A stretch of DNA of 8,629 nt from Tardiphaga sp. (GCA_028290325.1 JAQGJY010000283.1:1-8629), one strand, 5' to 3'. Positions 1-7,793 are shown, counted from the stretch's first letter. Made by a program: numbers and translations. The notes: a model not told the origin generated them from the sequence alone.

Positions 1-984
1 ACCACCGGCGCGCCGCCCGCGCAAGCGCTTCGGAACAGCATCGATCTGGCCCGCCATGTCGATCGGCTCGGCTACGTCCGCTATTGGCTTGCCGAGCATC
101 ACAGCTTGTCCTCGGTCGCCAGCCCCGCGCCGGACATCATGATCGGACAGATCGCCGCGGTGACGCAGAACATCCGCGTCGGTTCCGGCGGCGTGATGCT
201 GCCAAACCATGCGCCTTTGATGGTCGCCGAGCGTTTCAAGATGCTGGAAGCGTTGTTTCCAGGCCGCATCGATCTCGGGCTCGGCCGCGCGCCCGGCACC
301 GACGGCGCGACCGCCCACGCGTTGCGGCGGCGGCTCGACGGCCGCGACGGCGATGACTTTCTCGAACGGCTGCACGAGTTGATGCTGTGGGAGACGGGCG
401 GCTGGCCAGCCGGACATCCCTACAACAACGTCATCGTGATGCCCAACGATGTCCCCCTGCCACCGATCTGGCTGCTCGGATCCAGCGACTATTCGTCCGA
501 TTTGGCGGCGCAGGTCGGGATGGGTTTTGCCTTCGCGCATCATTTCGCCTCGCACGATGCCGCCGACGCGCTGGTGCATTACCGGGCGCGTTTCAAATCC
601 TCGCAATGGCGCGGCGCGCCTCATGGGATTCTCGCGGTGGCCGCCATCGTTGGCGAAACCGACGAGGCGGCCGAGCGGCTGGCGTCTTCCGCCGACCTCA
701 ATCGATTGCGCCGTGATCGCGGACAATTCGCGCCGCTGCCAAGCGTCGAGGAAGCGCTGGCCTATGACTATTCCGATGCGGAGCGCGCATCGGTGAAGCG
801 CAATCGATCGAAGCTGTTCGTCGGCTCGAAGGCCAGCGTGATGCAGCAGTTGCAGCCGCTGATCGAATCGAGCGAGCCCGACGAGGTGATGGTCATCACG
901 GCGGTGTACGATCACGAGGCCCGCAAGCGGTCGTATGATCTGCTGGCGGAAGCGTTCGCGCTTGGAAGCCAGGCGGCGGCGTAG
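1..984 (+). CDS. LLM-class flavin-dependent oxidoreductase (YhbW/MsnO8-like), 5' partial
   Basis: The reading frame is open from base 1 to the TAG at 982-984, giving 327 visible residues. The start codon lies upstream of the window. The visible N-terminus (TTGAPPAQALRNSIDLARH) already matches the region about 20 residues into E. coli YhbW-type proteins, so little is missing. Luciferase-like monooxygenase hallmarks are visible: YWLAEHH near residue 28, GSGGVMLPNHAPLMVAE near 61-77, PGRIDLGLGRAPGTD near 87-101 and PIWLLGSSDYS near 155-165, the last being the flavin/phosphate-side loop typical of this subgroup. The family consists of cytosolic TIM-barrel enzymes using reduced FMN and O2. The physiological substrate of the YhbW-like branch is not established, so none is given here. 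The TTG at 106 is internal and not the true start. The gene converges on the glycerate kinase gene. Confidence 0.93.
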   Translation, partial: TTGAPPAQALRNSIDLARHVDRLGYVRYWLAEHHSLSSVASPAPDIMIGQIAAVTQNIRVGSGGVMLPNHAPLMVAERFKMLEALFPGRIDLGLGRAPGTDGATAHALRRRLDGRDGDDFLERLHELMLWETGGWPAGHPYNNVIVMPNDVPLPPIWLLGSSDYSSDLAAQVGMGFAFAHHFASHDAADALVHYRARFKSSQWRGAPHGILAVAAIVGETDEAAERLASSADLNRLRRDRGQFAPLPSVEEALAYDYSDAERASVKRNRSKLFVGSKASVMQQLQPLIESSEPDEVMVITAVYDHEARKRSYDLLAEAFALGSQAAA

Positions 985-989
985 AACTA

Positions 990-1042
990 CGCGGCATTCG
1001 GGGGCGCTTACGCCGCTGGCGGCAGCGCGCCGGAATGACGCG
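990..1042. repeat. Imperfect REP-like palindrome between convergent genes
   Basis: The left arm 990-1007 (CGCGGCATTCGGGGGCGC) and right arm 1025-1042 (GCGCGCCGGAATGACGCG) are inverted copies matching at 15 of 18 positions. The 17-nt centre (1008-1024) contains its own small inverted repeat, GCCG-ctgg-CGGC at 1012-1023. The element starts 5 nt after the oxidoreductase stop and ends 2 nt before the stop of the opposing glycerate kinase gene, so it fills nearly the whole convergent gap. The ATTC-GG...CC-GGAATGACG outline resembles short interspersed palindromes I associate with Bradyrhizobiaceae intergenic regions; that family link is recollection, not tested. A role in protecting or ending both convergent transcripts is inferred. 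No U-tract follows on either strand, so it is not a textbook intrinsic terminator. Confidence 0.6.
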
Positions 1043-1044
1043 GG

Positions 1045-2325
1045 TTACCCGACCAAAATCACCCTGACGTCGTTCACATTGGTCAGCGTCGGACCGGTCA
1101 TCACCAGATCGCCGGTCGCCTCGAAGAACGCCGTTGCGTTGTTGCTGGCCAGATACGCTGCCGGATCGAGCTGTTTCTCGCGCATCGCGTTGAACGTTGA
1201 CGCATCGATCATCGCGCCGGCAGGATCGGACGCCGCGCCACCGCCGCCATCGGCGCCGTCGGTATCGGCGGCCATGGCGCTGATGCCGGCAACCTCCTTG
1301 AAGATTTCGGCGAGCGCCAGCGCGTATTCCTGATTGGGGCCGCCCCGTCCCTGGCCCCGCACCGTCACCGTCAACTCGCCACCTGAGATGACCGCGACGC
1401 GGCGACCTTCATCGCGCGCTTTGAGCGCCAACTTCGCGTGCTCCGCCGCGACGTCACGCGCTTCGCCTTCGCAATCCGCGCCGAGGTCGATCACCTCGTA
1501 TCCAGCCTGGCGCGCGACAGCAATCGCGGCATCGAGCGAGCCGCGCGGCCGCGCGATCAACTTGAACGTCGCGCGCGCGAAGGCCTCGTCGCCAGGTTTG
1601 ACGCTTTCATTCGCATCGTCATTCAACGCCGCCGCGACCGCGTCATCAATCTTGAGCGCATAGCGCGCGATCAATGCCCGCGCCTCCGCCAGCGTCGTGG
1701 TATCCGGCACCGTTGGTCCCGACGCGATCACCGCCGGATCGTCATGCGGCACGTCGGAGATCGCCAATGTCAGGATCCGCGCCCGATGTCCGGCGCGCGC
1801 GAGCCGGCCACCCTTGATGCGCGACAGATGTTTGCGAACCGTATTGATCTCGCCGATCGGCGCACCGGATTTCAACAGCGCGCGATTGAGCGCCTGCTTT
1901 TGCGCGAAGGTGATGCCGGTCACCGGTAGCGTCCAGTTCGCCGAGCCGCCGCCGGAAATCAGCACCAGCAAAAGATCGTCGGCCTCCGCCGTCGCGGCAA
2001 GCGCCAGACTGTCTTCGGCGGCTTGCATGCCGGCCGCGTCGGGCACCGGATGCCCGGCTTCGACAACCTTGACGCAGCGCGTCGGAACGCCATGGCCGTG
2101 GCGTGTGGTGGCGATGCCGGTCAGACGGTCCGGCGGCAATTTCAAATCATCAAGGTAGTGCCGTTCGGCGGCGGCGGCCATCGCGGCCGCGCCCTTGCCG
2201 GCCGCGAGGCAGATGACGCGGCCGTTGGGCGGCGGCGGCAAATGCTCCGCCAGAATGGCATCGGGATGCGCCGCCGCGACGGCGGCATCGAAGATGGAGC
2301 GGAGCAATGATCGGCGGTCGGTCAT
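1045..2325 (-). CDS. Glycerate 2-kinase, DUF4147/MOFRL family (TtuD/GckA-like)
   Basis: This 426-aa protein has the usual family length. The N-terminal DUF4147 domain spans about residues 6-240, and the C-terminal MOFRL domain about 308-420. Visible motifs are AAGKGAAAM (41-49, conserved lysine loop), LISGGGSANW (122-131, glycine-rich phosphate loop), INTVRKHLSRIKGGRLA (160-176), ISDVPHDDPAVIASGPTVPD (189-208), SGGELTVTVRGQGRGGPNQEYALA (314-337) and AADTDGADGGGGAASDP (352-368). Family members phosphorylate D-glycerate, usually to 2-phosphoglycerate, in the cytosol. Older annotations call them hydroxypyruvate reductase (TtuD) because of tartrate-utilisation clusters. The ATG at 2325 gives the usual family N-terminus (MTDRRSLLRSIFDAAV), but no good Shine-Dalgarno precedes it. 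It lies 73 bp downstream of the 516-aa membrane protein gene on the same strand, so cotranscription is possible. No glyoxylate or tartronate pathway genes adjoin it, so the glycerate source cannot be read from context. Confidence 0.93.
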   Translation of the reverse strand: MTDRRSLLRSIFDAAVAAAHPDAILAEHLPPPPNGRVICLAAGKGAAAMAAAAERHYLDDLKLPPDRLTGIATTRHGHGVPTRCVKVVEAGHPVPDAAGMQAAEDSLALAATAEADDLLLVLISGGGSANWTLPVTGITFAQKQALNRALLKSGAPIGEINTVRKHLSRIKGGRLARAGHRARILTLAISDVPHDDPAVIASGPTVPDTTTLAEARALIARYALKIDDAVAAALNDDANESVKPGDEAFARATFKLIARPRGSLDAAIAVARQAGYEVIDLGADCEGEARDVAAEHAKLALKARDEGRRVAVISGGELTVTVRGQGRGGPNQEYALALAEIFKEVAGISAMAADTDGADGGGGAASDPAGAMIDASTFNAMREKQLDPAAYLASNNATAFFEATGDLVMTGPTLTNVNDVRVILVG

Positions 2326-2370
2326 AGACGATAGTTTTGCCGGCTCGGCCGCGCGAAGGCAAGACGATTG

Positions 2371-2394
2371 GCGATGCCGATGAGCGATGCCGAT
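2371..2394. repeat. Perfect 11-nt direct repeat, 13-nt period
   Basis: GCGATGCCGAT occurs at 2371-2381 and again at 2384-2394, separated by GA. It lies in the 73-bp gap between the membrane protein stop codon and the glycerate kinase start codon. It could be replication slippage or a tandem protein-binding site. The 13-nt spacing is not a whole number of helical turns, which does not favour a cooperative same-face operator. Confidence 0.7.
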
Positions 2395-2398
2395 TGTT

Positions 2399-3949
2399 TT
2401 ACTCGCCCCACGTCGCGAAGGCGTCGTTGAAGGCGCGTTCGCCCGGCCCGCCTTTTTCGATCGCGATGATCGCGCGACGCTGGTTCGTATAGACCAGCGG
2501 CACGTCGAACCACGACCGCTCTTTCAGAAGCTGGATATTCCGGGCGCGATCGGTCTCGACATTCGACAGCCCGACCAGAAAGAAGCCATCCGTGACTTTG
2601 ACCGCGAGGCCGGCCAGCGGCGTGCCGCGCGCCTGCTCGTTGGATTTCATCAGGATGCCCGGCACATTGGCGACGCCACCGCCGGTGAAATCGGCCGGCA
2701 GCACGAAGGTCAGCTCGGCCGTGTGGCTCGCCGGCAAGGACGTATCGGTGTTACGCCGGAACGACATCGACATCTTGAACTTGCGCTCGGGAATATCGAT
2801 ATCCGCGCGCACCGCCAGATCGCCCGGCTGATTGCCGGATGCCTTCATCTGTTCGGTGCGCCAGACCACCGTGCCGACATACTGCTTGCCCTTCGGCTCG
2901 GCCGGGTCTTCGTCATAGAGCACGACGCGCTGGGCCACGGTCGCGAGTTGCTCGGACGGCTGCCCGACCCGATCGGCGATCTTCGGGCGCGGCCCCGACG
3001 CGCCATCCTTCGGCACATCGACAACTGCCGTGCCGGGGCCGGACGACAGCATCGCGCGCAGCGACGAATAGGCCTTCGGTCCCCACAGGAACGCCACGCC
3101 AACCAGAATCATCAGCACGCCGAGCGCGATCGCGCTTTTCAGCGGGAACCCGCCGCCGGCGCGGCGACGAACGTCGCGCTCCTTCTGCCGCTCGGTCTTG
3201 CGATCGGCACCACGGTCCGGCTGCGGACGCGTCCGGACCGGAGGCATCTGCTGCGCTCCGCGGGGCGCGTCATCGCCGGTCAGGTCATTGTAATCATAGC
3301 CGCCGGCATCGTTGCCGCGATCTTCCATCGACGGTTCGAGGCGGTCGAATTCGGGCGTTGGCGACGGCACGTTCGCGTAGGTCTTTCGCGCGGCGCGATT
3401 GGCCTGCGCGGTGGCGCGGCCGAGATCGTCGGCATCCGCCGTGACATCACGAAAACCGCGAATGCCGGGCGACTGGGTTTGGCCGGCTGTGGATGGCGGA
3501 TCACGGCGCGGCGTCACATCCGGCGGATTTTGCGCCGGCGGACGTGGCGATTGTGGTGCTGGCGGCGTGTTGCGGAGTTCGCGCGCCGGCCGTGACGAGG
3601 CCGCCGAGGCCGTTGCGCGCGAACCGGACAATGCCGCCGAAGCCGACGATGTCGAGGCGCCCGTCGCGGGTGTCGCGGCGGTTTCGCCGGGCTTGCCGCG
3701 ATTGGCCCGCGCGGCATCGCGGGCGACGCGGGCGCGCTGCGCGGCTTCGGATTCGACTTTGCGGACGGCTTCTTCGAGCGACAGACGCTCGCGCGTGATC
3801 TCGGATTCGGTCAGCGGCGGTTGCACGCTTCGCAACTGCGCGATCAGCGCCGAGCGCGCGCGCTCATAGAGCGCACGGCGTTGCTCTCCGGGGGCGCTGG
3901 GGTCCAGACCGGAAATGGCGCGGGCGATCAGCGGGTAGTAATCAGCCAT
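2399..3949 (-). CDS. Single-pass membrane protein of unknown function with disordered linker
   Basis: I do not recognise a named family for this 516-aa protein. It has four parts. Residues 1-77 are a charged helical module (begins MADYYPLIARAISGLDP; later TESEITRERLSLEEAVRKVE, probably coiled-coil or amphipathic). Residues about 78-265 are low-complexity, rich in Ala, Pro, Ser, Arg and Thr and probably disordered. One membrane segment lies at about 272-293 (SAIALGVLMILVGVAFLW), directly preceded by RRRAGGGFPLK. Residues about 300-516 form a folded-looking domain with alternating beta-like stretches (VVLYDEDP, YVGTVVWRTEQM, FKMSMSFRRN, AELTFVLPADF, GFFLVGLS). There is no cleavable signal peptide. 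The positive charges before the membrane segment predict a cytoplasmic N-terminus and a periplasmic C-terminal domain. The ATG at 3949 is 38 bp after the purA stop, with only a weak purine stretch upstream. Likely cotranscribed with purA, though a link to purine metabolism cannot be claimed. An envelope or scaffold role is the best guess. Confidence 0.85.
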   Translation of the reverse strand: MADYYPLIARAISGLDPSAPGEQRRALYERARSALIAQLRSVQPPLTESEITRERLSLEEAVRKVESEAAQRARVARDAARANRGKPGETAATPATGASTSSASAALSGSRATASAASSRPARELRNTPPAPQSPRPPAQNPPDVTPRRDPPSTAGQTQSPGIRGFRDVTADADDLGRATAQANRAARKTYANVPSPTPEFDRLEPSMEDRGNDAGGYDYNDLTGDDAPRGAQQMPPVRTRPQPDRGADRKTERQKERDVRRRAGGGFPLKSAIALGVLMILVGVAFLWGPKAYSSLRAMLSSGPGTAVVDVPKDGASGPRPKIADRVGQPSEQLATVAQRVVLYDEDPAEPKGKQYVGTVVWRTEQMKASGNQPGDLAVRADIDIPERKFKMSMSFRRNTDTSLPASHTAELTFVLPADFTGGGVANVPGILMKSNEQARGTPLAGLAVKVTDGFFLVGLSNVETDRARNIQLLKERSWFDVPLVYTNQRRAIIAIEKGGPGERAFNDAFATWGE

Positions 3950-3987
3950 CTTGACTCAAATCTTACGCATACTCCGGTAACGATCAG

Positions 3988-5280
<1,293 letters not shown>

Positions 5281-5291
5281 ATCTGACGTAG

Positions 5292-5297
5292 TCCCCT
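5292..5297 (-). promoter_or_regulatory. purA ribosome binding site
   Basis: On the minus strand AGGGGA lies 11 nt upstream of the ATG at 5280. It supports that ATG over the earlier in-frame codons that extend the open frame to 5469. Confidence 0.6.
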
Positions 5298-5324
5298 GCA
5301 ATTCATCATATGGACGCGCAATTT

Positions 5325-5354
5325 CCCGGACAGCCGAGATCGGCCCTGCCCGGG
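5325..5354 (-). promoter_or_regulatory. Candidate hairpin in the purA 5' leader
   Basis: CCCGG (5325-5329), CAG (5331-5333) and CCG (5334-5336) pair with CGG (5341-5343), CTG (5346-5348) and CCGGG (5350-5354). This gives an 11-bp interrupted stem with one mismatch, a 2-nt bulge and a 4-nt loop. It lies 45-74 nt upstream of the purA ATG, so it would be in the mRNA leader if transcription starts in or near the AT-rich block further up. It has no U-tract and matches no riboswitch class I know. It may only be a structured leader. Confidence 0.35.
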
Positions 5355-5460
5355 TTTGTGCGTGGGTGTCGCCGAGCAAGATGCCAGATTCTGACGAGGT
5401 TGCGGACGGACGTTGCTTCCCGATTAAAGGATGCGCCGGTGAGACGCAAGGCGAGGGACC

Positions 5461-5515
5461 GTTTTGCAAATCTTCCTAGATGAAATCAAAATTCAAAAAA
5501 CTTTGTCATTACAAT
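5461..5515. promoter_or_regulatory. AT-rich block, likely promoter region of purA or DMT gene
   Basis: Only 14 of 55 bases are G or C in this block, in a region otherwise strongly GC-rich. It includes an A6 run at 5495-5500 and, on the minus strand, TTGAAT and TTGATT hexamers that could serve as weak -35 elements. It also contains TTGTCATTACAA at 5503-5514, a TTGT-N4-ACAA inverted pair with the general look of a GntR-family half-site pair. A sharp AT-rich island between divergent genes is typical of promoter DNA, but I could not find a well-spaced sigma-70 pair on either strand. A purA transcript starting here would have a leader of roughly 180-220 nt. Confidence 0.4.
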
Positions 5516-5549
5516 GGTGTCCATGCGTGGGGCGGGGCCATGGACCATT
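5513..5549. repeat. Inverted repeat beside the AT-rich block
   Basis: AATGG (5513-5517) and TCCATG (5520-5525) are complementary to CATGGA (5539-5544) and CCATT (5545-5549). This makes an 11-bp stem with a 2-nt bulge (TG) and a 13-nt G-rich loop. It adjoins the AT-rich block and overlaps the TTGT-N4-ACAA element. It could be an operator or an RNA hairpin. On the minus strand a T6 run follows about 12 nt after the stem, too far away for a standard terminator. Confidence 0.45.
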
Positions 5550-5764
5550 CGGATCGGCGGCCGGCGATGCAATCACCGCTTCCGTTCCGGCACCATGGGA
5601 CGCGCTTGTCGGTCCAACCAAATCCGTCGTGGAGCCCCGGCCCGCGCCACCGCGCCTGCCGGGACATGCGAAGGCAACACGCATAACGCCCATCTGGTGA
5701 CAGGGCTTGCGATGCGGCCGCTTTCTGCGACAAGACGCCCAATCCTTGTGCATCGAGAAACCTC

Positions 5765-6685
5765 TTGTCATCCGCATCGCCCCGCGCGCCTTTTGCCTGG
5801 CTGTCGAACCAGCCTTACGTGCTGCTCAGCCTGACCTCGCTGTTCTGGGCCGGCAATGCCATCGTCGGCCGTAGCGCAGCCGGGCATATTCCGCCGGTGA
5901 CAATGGCTTTCATTCGCTGGACCGGCGCGTTTCTGATTCTGCTGCCCTTCGCGTGGCCGCATCTGAAGCGCGACTGGCCCGCGATCCGCCGCCACCTGCC
6001 GTTGATGCTGGCGCTGTCGCTGGCTGGCATCGGCGCATTCAACACATTACAATACGCGGCGCTGGAACGGACCACCGCGCTCAATGTGCTGCTGCTGCAA
6101 TCAGCGATGCCGCTGTTCGTCGCGATCTGGTCGCTGGCCTTGTTCGGCACCCGACTGACGATGGCGCAATCGCTTGGCATCGCCGTGTCGATGACCGGCG
6201 TGCTGGTGATTTTGCTGAACGGGAATCTGCTGGCGCTCACCGACATCGCGCTCAATACCGGAGATCTCCTCTTCATTGCCGCACTGGTGATTTTTGGCTT
6301 TTATTCGGTGATGTCGCCGCGCCGGCCGGCCATGGACCAGCTGTCGTTTCTCGCTTTTACGTTCGCGGTGGGCGCGCTCAGCCTGACGCCGCTGATGATC
6401 TGGGAGGCGATGGCGCGGCCGCCGATGGAGGTCAATTCCGGCACCTTTGCCAGCCTCGCTTACATCATGCTGTTCCCGTCGATCCTGTCCTACCTCTGTT
6501 ACAATCGCGGCGTGCAGCTGATCGGCGCGAACCGCTCGGCGCCGTTCTTCCACCTCGTACCGGTGTTCGGCTCGGCGATGGCGATCGTCTTTCTCGGCGA
6601 GCGCATGCATCTGTTTCATCTGGTCGGTTACGCGCTGGTGCTGTGCGGTATCGCCGTTGCCGCGCGGAAACCAAAAGTCGCGTGA
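5765..6685 (+). CDS. EamA/DMT-family transporter, upstream copy of a tandem pair
   Basis: A 306-aa polytopic inner-membrane protein with two EamA-type halves (about residues 17-150 and 165-300) and about ten hydrophobic segments, the standard architecture of RhaT/EamA drug/metabolite exporters. Notable stretches are LLSLTSLFWAGN (20-31), RWTGAFLILLPFAWPHLK (51-68), PLFVAIWSLALFGTRLT (116-132) and the second-half signature YNRGVQLIGANRSAPFFHLVPVFGSAMAI (246-274), where the RSAPFFHLVPVF segment is the usual DMT signature. The substrate cannot be predicted. The frame has a stop at 5684 and no ATG or GTG before the hydrophobic core, so TTG at 5765 is the only reasonable start, with a weak GAGA-type ribosome binding site. 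This start is also supported by alignment with the downstream paralogue. The next gene begins 69 bp later on the same strand, probably cotranscribed. Confidence 0.92.
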   Translation: MSSASPRAPFAWLSNQPYVLLSLTSLFWAGNAIVGRSAAGHIPPVTMAFIRWTGAFLILLPFAWPHLKRDWPAIRRHLPLMLALSLAGIGAFNTLQYAALERTTALNVLLLQSAMPLFVAIWSLALFGTRLTMAQSLGIAVSMTGVLVILLNGNLLALTDIALNTGDLLFIAALVIFGFYSVMSPRRPAMDQLSFLAFTFAVGALSLTPLMIWEAMARPPMEVNSGTFASLAYIMLFPSILSYLCYNRGVQLIGANRSAPFFHLVPVFGSAMAIVFLGERMHLFHLVGYALVLCGIAVAARKPKVA

Positions 6686-6754
6686 GCGTTAGAGGCGCAT
6701 CAGCCGATCGGTCCGCGCCCTCGTGACAAACGAATTCAACCGACATGGTGCGCG

Positions 6755-7720
6755 ATGACGCGGCAAACGATCGAACCCGCATCGACACGGCGCACGGGCC
6801 TTGCGCGTGGCGGCGCCTGGCTCGATCAACAACCTTATCTGCTGCTCAGCCTGACGTCCCTGTTCTGGGCGATCAACATCGTGCTGGCGCGTTACGTCGC
6901 CGGCCACGTCCCGCCACTGACGCTGACGTGCTTGCGCTGGTTCGGCACCTGCGCGTTGCTTTTGCCGTTCGCGTGGCCGCACCTGAAAAACGACTGGCAC
7001 AAGATCGCGCGCCAGTGGCCACTCATGCTGATGCTATCCGCCACCGGCTTCGCGTTGAACAATGCTTTGTCGTATTGGGCGCTGCATTATACGCAGGCCT
7101 TGAACGCGCTGCTGATCCAGTCGTCGGGGCCTTTGTTCGTCGCGATCTGGTCGCTGGCGCTGTTCGGCGCGCGGCTGACACGCGCGCAACTGATCGGCAT
7201 CACGATCTCGCTGCTCGGCGTGCTGACCATCGTTCTGCGCGGCAACGTCGCGGCGCTCGGAGAAGTCGAACTGAACCGCGGCGACCTGATGTTCGCCGGC
7301 GCGCTGCTCGCCTTCGGCCTGTATTCCGCGCTGATGCCGCGCCGGCCGCAAACGCATCAATTGTCGTTCCTGACCATCGGCACCGGCCTCGGCGGCTTGA
7401 TGTTGCTGCCTTTCGCGATTTGGGAAATCGCCAATGGCGCGGTCGTTCATTTCGACGCGGTGACGCTCGGCACGCTGATCTATGTGATCGTGTTCGCCTC
7501 GGCGCTGGCCTATCTGTTTTATAATCGCGGCCTGGCGCTGATCGGGCCCAACCGGGCCGCGCCGTTCTTCCATCTTGTGCCGGTGTTCGGTTCCGCGATG
7601 GCGATCCTGTTTCTCGGCGAACAGATGCGGCTGTTTCACATCGTCGGTTACATGATGGTGCTGGCCGGCGTCATCATTGCCTCGCGGCAGCAACGGCCGC
7701 CCGCGCGCCTTGACGCATGA
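6755..7720 (+). CDS. EamA/DMT-family transporter, downstream copy of a tandem pair
   Basis: A 321-aa membrane protein with the same two-EamA-domain, about ten-helix plan as the gene before it. By hand alignment from AWL onward the two proteins share 168 of 291 positions (about 58%) with no gap; this copy has 10 more residues at the N-terminus and 5 more at the C-terminus. Conserved blocks include LLSLTSLFWA, LLPFAWPHLK, PLFVAIWSLALFG and YNRG..LIG.NR.APFFHLVPVFGSAMAI. Divergence is greatest at about residues 218-243, the link into the late second half, which might relate to substrate. The ATG at 6755 has no strong Shine-Dalgarno; an ATG at 6745 is in another frame. It lies 73 bp upstream of a periplasmic solute-binding protein gene on the same strand, but DMT carriers do not normally use such proteins. 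Confidence 0.93.
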   Translation: MTRQTIEPASTRRTGLARGGAWLDQQPYLLLSLTSLFWAINIVLARYVAGHVPPLTLTCLRWFGTCALLLPFAWPHLKNDWHKIARQWPLMLMLSATGFALNNALSYWALHYTQALNALLIQSSGPLFVAIWSLALFGARLTRAQLIGITISLLGVLTIVLRGNVAALGEVELNRGDLMFAGALLAFGLYSALMPRRPQTHQLSFLTIGTGLGGLMLLPFAIWEIANGAVVHFDAVTLGTLIYVIVFASALAYLFYNRGLALIGPNRAAPFFHLVPVFGSAMAILFLGEQMRLFHIVGYMMVLAGVIIASRQQRPPARLDA

Positions 7721-7776
7721 GCGTTGAACCCGCGCATCGCGGCATGTATCGTCGCCGGCAACAGCACCAGAATGCC

Positions 7777-7783
7777 GGGGAGG
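7777..7783 (+). promoter_or_regulatory. Strong ribosome binding site of the solute-binding protein gene
   Basis: GGGGAGG lies 10 nt before the ATG at 7794 and is the best Shine-Dalgarno in the window. It is partly overlapped by a short inverted pair, CCGGC at 7755-7759 and GCCGG at 7774-7778, which could form a weak 5-bp stem with a 14-nt loop. Confidence 0.75.
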
Positions 7784-7793
7784 CACGCTTTCA

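Larger units (their letters stand above)
5281..5764. other. Long non-coding gap between divergent purA and DMT gene
   Basis: This 484-bp stretch has no convincing gene. The small open frames within it lack recognisable domains and a credible ribosome binding site, and the 63-codon extension of purA does not look like protein. It holds, from the purA side outward, the purA ribosome binding site, a GC-rich hairpin (5325-5354), an AT-rich block (5461-5515), and an inverted repeat (5513-5549). From 5550 to 5764 I see only GC-rich sequence with no clear element. Promoters for both purA (minus) and the DMT gene (plus) should lie here, but I cannot assign -35/-10 pairs with confidence. Confidence 0.7.

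Noticed and set aside
106..984. Treating TTG at 106 as the start of the oxidoreductase
   Set aside because: The frame is open back to base 1 and the upstream residues (including YWLAEHH) are conserved family sequence, so the gene is simply cut by the window edge.
1004..1028. Classical intrinsic terminator for the oxidoreductase
   Set aside because: A stem can be drawn, but no T-run follows on either strand. The sequence is better described as part of the larger 990-1042 palindrome.
2387..3595. Plus-strand open frame of 402 codons antisense to the 516-aa membrane protein gene
   Set aside because: Composition is dominated by Arg, His and Gly as expected from the complement of a GC-rich gene. 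It has no recognisable domain or ribosome binding site, and the minus-strand frame has coherent membrane-protein architecture.
5281..5469. 63-codon N-terminal extension of PurA
   Set aside because: The extension does not resemble PurA. The canonical MANVVVVGAQWGDEGKGK start has its own AGGGGA ribosome binding site, and the extension overlaps the likely leader hairpin.
5493..5777. Minus-strand 94-codon frame, and other short frames in the purA/DMT gap
   Set aside because: No domain, no good ribosome binding site, low-complexity composition, and overlap with several competing frames of equal quality.
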